Below are positions 4,728 to 7,312 of a stretch of 7,312 bases of DNA, one piece after another. A model generated the notes under the pieces. The model was not told the DNA's origin and did no database searches. It saw nothing but the letters and a program-made list of their open reading frames with translations. Source of the DNA: an uncultured Eubacteriales bacterium. Lineage in GTDB: Bacteria; Bacillota_A; Clostridia; Christensenellales; Aristaeellaceae. The DNA lies in the NCBI GenBank assembly GCA_902775835.1, contig CACYNZ010000189.1, positions 1 to 7,312 of the forward strand, in the 5' to 3' direction. Positions within the stretch are counted from its first letter, which is position 1; the number at the start of each line of letters is the position of its first letter. The position numbers were made by a program, and so were the translations under genes.

Positions 4728-7312
4728 TCACTTTTTCCGGCCGGTCCGATAGGCCTTCTTCACAGCGTCGTCCTGCACAGCGCCCAGGTCGTCCGCCGTG
4801 GGCTTCGGTGCTTCGGCAAAATGCTTTTCGCCGTAATAGGCATTCAGATACATCTGCCGGATTTCACTCATGAGCGGGTAGCGCGGATTGGCACCGGTGC
4901 ACTGGTCATCGAAGGCCTGCTCCACCATGTCGTCCAGCCGGTTCAGGAAGTCCTGCTCATCCGGCACATAGTCCCGGATGGTGGGCTTGATGTCCACATA
5001 GGTCTTCAGGTCGTTGATCATCTTGATCAGGCCTTCCAGCTTGTCGCGGTCGCTAGTGCCCTTCACGCCCAGTGCTTCGGCCACTTCGGCGTAGCGGCGC
5101 AGGGTATGGGGATGATCGTACTGCGGGAAGGTACCCATCTTGGCAGGGGCTTCGGCGGCATTGAAGCGCAGCACCTCTTCGATCATCAGTGCGTTGGCCA
5201 CGCCGTGGGGGATATGGTGGAAGGCGCCCAGCTTATGGGCCATGGAGTGGCACACGCCCAGGAAGGCGTTGGCAAAGGCCATGCCGGCCATGGTGGCGGC
5301 GTTGGCCATCTTTTCCCGGGCCTCCACGTCCGTCAGACCGTTGTCATAGGCTCTGGGCAGGTATTCAAAGATGGTCTGCAGCGCCTTGATGGCGAGGCCG
5401 TCAGTGTAATCCGTGGCCATCATGGAAGCGTAGGCTTCCAGTGCGTGGGTCACCGCGTCAATGCCGCTGGCAGCGGTCAGACCTTTGGGCGCGGTCATAT
5501 GGAAGTCCGTGTCAACAATGGCCATATTGGGCAGCAGCGCATAATCCGCCAAGGGATATTTCACGCCGCTCTGCTCGTCAGTGATCACGGCGAAGGGGGT
5601 TACCTCACTGCCAGTGCCGGCAGAGGTGGGAATGGCGATGAAATAGGCCTTTTCACCCATTCTGGGGAAGGTGTATACACGCTTGCGGATGTCCATGAAG
5701 CGCATGGCCATATCCTGGAAATCGACCTCGGGATGCTCGTAGAGCACCCACATGATCTTGCCGGCATCCATGGCGCTGCCGCCGCCAAGGGCGATGATCA
5801 CATCGGGCTGAAACAGGCGCATCTGCTCCGCGCCGGCCTTGGCACAGGCCAGGGTGGGATCGGGAGCCACATCAAAGAAGGTGGCGTGCTGAATGCCCAG
5901 TTCATCCAGCTTTTCGGTGATGGGCCGGGTATTGCCGTTGTGATAGAGGAAGCTGTCCGTGACGATAAACGCCTTCTTTTTGCCCATCACGTGCTTGAGT
6001 TCATCCAGCGCCACCGGCAGGCAGCCTTTCTTGATATACACCTTTTCCGGCGCACGGAACCACAGCATGTTTTCTCTCCTTTCGGCTACGGTTTTGATGT
6101 TCAGCAGGTGCTTGACGCCCACATTTTCGGATACGGAATTACCGCCCCAGCTTCCGCAGCCCAGCGTGAGGGAAGGAGCCATTTTGAAGTTGTACAGATC
6201 CCCGATACCGCCCTGGGAAGAAGGCGTGTTCACCACAATGCGGCAGGTCTTCATCCGGGCCGCGAAGGCATCCAGCACCTCAGGCTTCTTCTGGGTGTCG
6301 GCATACAGGGAAGCGGTGTGGCCGTAGCCGCCGTCGGCGATCAGACGTTCTGCCTTGCTGAAGGCATCCTCCAGATCACGGGCGCGGTACATGGCCAGCA
6401 CGGGACTGAGCTTTTCATGGGCAAATTCCTCGGAAAGCTCCACGGAATCCACTTCACCGATCAGCACCTTGGTGCCTTCCGGCACGGTAACGCCTGCCAG
6501 GGAAGCGATCCTGCAGGCGCTCTGGCCCACGATTTTGGCATTCAGTGCGCCATTGATCAGGATGGTATGACGCACCCTGTCCAGCTCAGTGTCTTTGAGG
6601 AACCAGCAGCCGCGGCTGGCAAATTCGGTTTTGACCGTCTCATATATGCTGTCCAGCACGATCACGCTCTGCTCGGAGGCGCAGATCATGCCGTTGTCAA
6701 AGGTCTTGGAATGAATGATGGAGTTGACAGCCAGAATCAGATTGGCGCTGTCATCGATGACGGCGGGTACATTGCCGGCGCCTACGCCCAGAGCGGGCTT
6801 GCCGCTGGAATAGGCGGCCTTCACCATGCCGGGGCCGCCGGTAGCCAGAATGATATCCGCTTCCCGCATCAGGGTGTTGGTCATCTCCAGGGAAGGCACA
6901 TCAATCCAGCTGATGATATTCTCCGGTGCACCGGCCTTTACCGCCGCATCCAGAACCACTTTTGCCGCGGCGATGGTGGACTTTCTGGCCCGGGGATGGG
7001 GGCTGAAAATGATGCCGTTGCGGGTCTTCAGACAGATGAGCGCCTTGAAAATGGCAGTGGAGGTGGGATTGGTGGTGGGAATCACTGCGGCCACCACGCC
7101 GATGGGCTCGGCAATCTTCTTTATGCCATAGGCCTTGTCTTCCTCAATGACGCCGCAGGTTCTGGTATCCCGGTAGGCGTTGTAGATATACTCGCTGGCA
7201 TAGTGGTTTTTGATCACCTTGTCTTCCACCACGCCCATGCCGGTTTCCTCCACGGCCAGCTTGGCCAGGGGGATGCGGGCCTGGTTGGCAGCCGTAGCTG
7301 CGGCCAGGAAGA
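4728..7312 (-). CDS. adhE: Bifunctional acetaldehyde-CoA/alcohol dehydrogenase AdhE (5' end cut by window)
   Basis: AdhE reduces acetyl-CoA to acetaldehyde and then to ethanol, oxidising two NADH; it is a cytoplasmic enzyme that forms spirosome filaments in characterised species. The visible 860 residues (first full codon, Phe at 7310-7308, counted as 1) align from memory with E. coli AdhE from about residue 35, so only some 35 residues are missing. Residues 1 to ~410 are the aldehyde dehydrogenase half, with the catalytic Cys at ~210 in TFDNGMICASEQ. The iron-dependent alcohol dehydrogenase half follows from ~440, with the GGGSAMD nucleotide-binding motif at ~509-515 and metal ligands Asp618 and His622 (DAVTH), His688 (CHSMAH) and His702 (IPHG). 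The FDDQCTGANPRYPL block near the C-terminus is typical. The reading frame is open to the window edge, so the GTG at 7253 is not the start. The next gene follows after 16 bases. Confidence 0.97.
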   Translation of the reverse strand, partial: FLAAATAANQARIPLAKLAVEETGMGVVEDKVIKNHYASEYIYNAYRDTRTCGVIEEDKAYGIKKIAEPIGVVAAVIPTTNPTSTAIFKALICLKTRNGIIFSPHPRARKSTIAAAKVVLDAAVKAGAPENIISWIDVPSLEMTNTLMREADIILATGGPGMVKAAYSSGKPALGVGAGNVPAVIDDSANLILAVNSIIHSKTFDNGMICASEQSVIVLDSIYETVKTEFASRGCWFLKDTELDRVRHTILINGALNAKIVGQSACRIASLAGVTVPEGTKVLIGEVDSVELSEEFAHEKLSPVLAMYRARDLEDAFSKAERLIADGGYGHTASLYADTQKKPEVLDAFAARMKTCRIVVNTPSSQGGIGDLYNFKMAPSLTLGCGSWGGNSVSENVGVKHLLNIKTVAERRENMLWFRAPEKVYIKKGCLPVALDELKHVMGKKKAFIVTDSFLYHNGNTRPITEKLDELGIQHATFFDVAPDPTLACAKAGAEQMRLFQPDVIIALGGGSAMDAGKIMWVLYEHPEVDFQDMAMRFMDIRKRVYTFPRMGEKAYFIAIPTSAGTGSEVTPFAVITDEQSGVKYPLADYALLPNMAIVDTDFHMTAPKGLTAASGIDAVTHALEAYASMMATDYTDGLAIKALQTIFEYLPRAYDNGLTDVEAREKMANAATMAGMAFANAFLGVCHSMAHKLGAFHHIPHGVANALMIEEVLRFNAAEAPAKMGTFPQYDHPHTLRRYAEVAEALGVKGTSDRDKLEGLIKMINDLKTYVDIKPTIRDYVPDEQDFLNRLDDMVEQAFDDQCTGANPRYPLMSEIRQMYLNAYYGEKHFAEAPKPTADDLGAVQDDAVKKAYRTGRKK
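6066..6082 (-). promoter_or_regulatory. Possible internal ribosome binding site and ATG inside adhE, at the ALDH/ADH domain junction
   Basis: On the minus strand AAAGGAGAG (6082-6074) lies 7 bases before an in-frame ATG (6068-6066) in adhE. Starting there would give a 446-residue product beginning MLWFRAPEKV and holding the interdomain linker plus the whole iron-dependent alcohol dehydrogenase domain. The Met is part of a motif (ENMLW) that also occurs in E. coli AdhE, so the ATG itself may be there for protein reasons. However, the two Arg residues before it are written AGG AGA, while the other Arg codons checked nearby are CGN, and this choice creates the Shine-Dalgarno match. The match is seen directly; use of the site is inference. 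Confidence 0.4.

Noticed and set aside
3965..4873. Open frame on the plus strand, 302 codons
   Set aside because: Antisense, in register with the kinase gene, and running across the kinase/adhE junction. No protein family is recognisable and the true genes on the other strand have intact motifs.
7251..7253. GTG codon as the start of adhE
   Set aside because: The frame is open to the window edge and the upstream codons encode the conserved AdhE sequence ARIPLAKLAV, so the gene begins outside the window.

Overview
The window is a compact, almost gap-free stretch of fermentation genes from an anaerobic bacterium, all read from the minus strand (right to left). Products, gene order, strong AGGAGG-type ribosome binding sites and the fairly G+C-rich third codon positions fit a member of the class Clostridia (Bacillota), probably a gut- or rumen-type fermenter. 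Genus or family cannot be fixed from this sequence.

Layout in the direction of transcription: (1) 7312-4728, adhE, the bifunctional acetaldehyde-CoA/alcohol dehydrogenase, cut at its N-terminus by the window edge. (2) 4711-3962, an aminoglycoside-phosphotransferase/choline-kinase-fold kinase of unknown substrate, 16 bases after adhE. (3) A 104-base spacer (3858-3961) with a GC-rich hairpin that may end or attenuate the upstream transcript. (4) 3857-3618, a 79-residue thioredoxin-fold [2Fe-2S] protein. (5) 3615-1939, a group C (HydS-type) [FeFe]-hydrogenase-like sensor with ferredoxin clusters, H-cluster domain, an extra [4Fe-4S] domain and a PAS domain. (6) 1946-777, a PP2C/SpoIIE-type Ser/Thr phosphatase with a long uncharacterised C-terminal domain. 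(7) 767-1, the N-terminal 255 residues of a second [FeFe] hydrogenase, of group B type, cut by the window edge.

Genes 4-7 are very tightly packed (2-base gap, 8-base overlap, 9-base gap, with ribosome binding sites inside or touching the preceding gene), so they look like one translationally coupled operon. The natural reading is a redox or H2 sensing relay: the small [2Fe-2S] protein and the HydS-like protein read hydrogen or electron pressure, the phosphatase passes the signal on, and a hydrogenase (plus perhaps the neighbouring AdhE ethanol route) is the controlled electron sink. The relay is inference; the gene identities are well supported by visible motifs.

The points most worth a second look are the non-canonical H-cluster pocket of the HydS-like protein, the phosphatase's unassigned C-terminal half with no partner kinase of the usual type in view, and a near-perfect internal ribosome binding site in adhE at the junction of its two enzyme domains. 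No RNA genes, mobile elements, CRISPR arrays or long repeats were seen, and no gene-free stretch exceeds about 100 bases.
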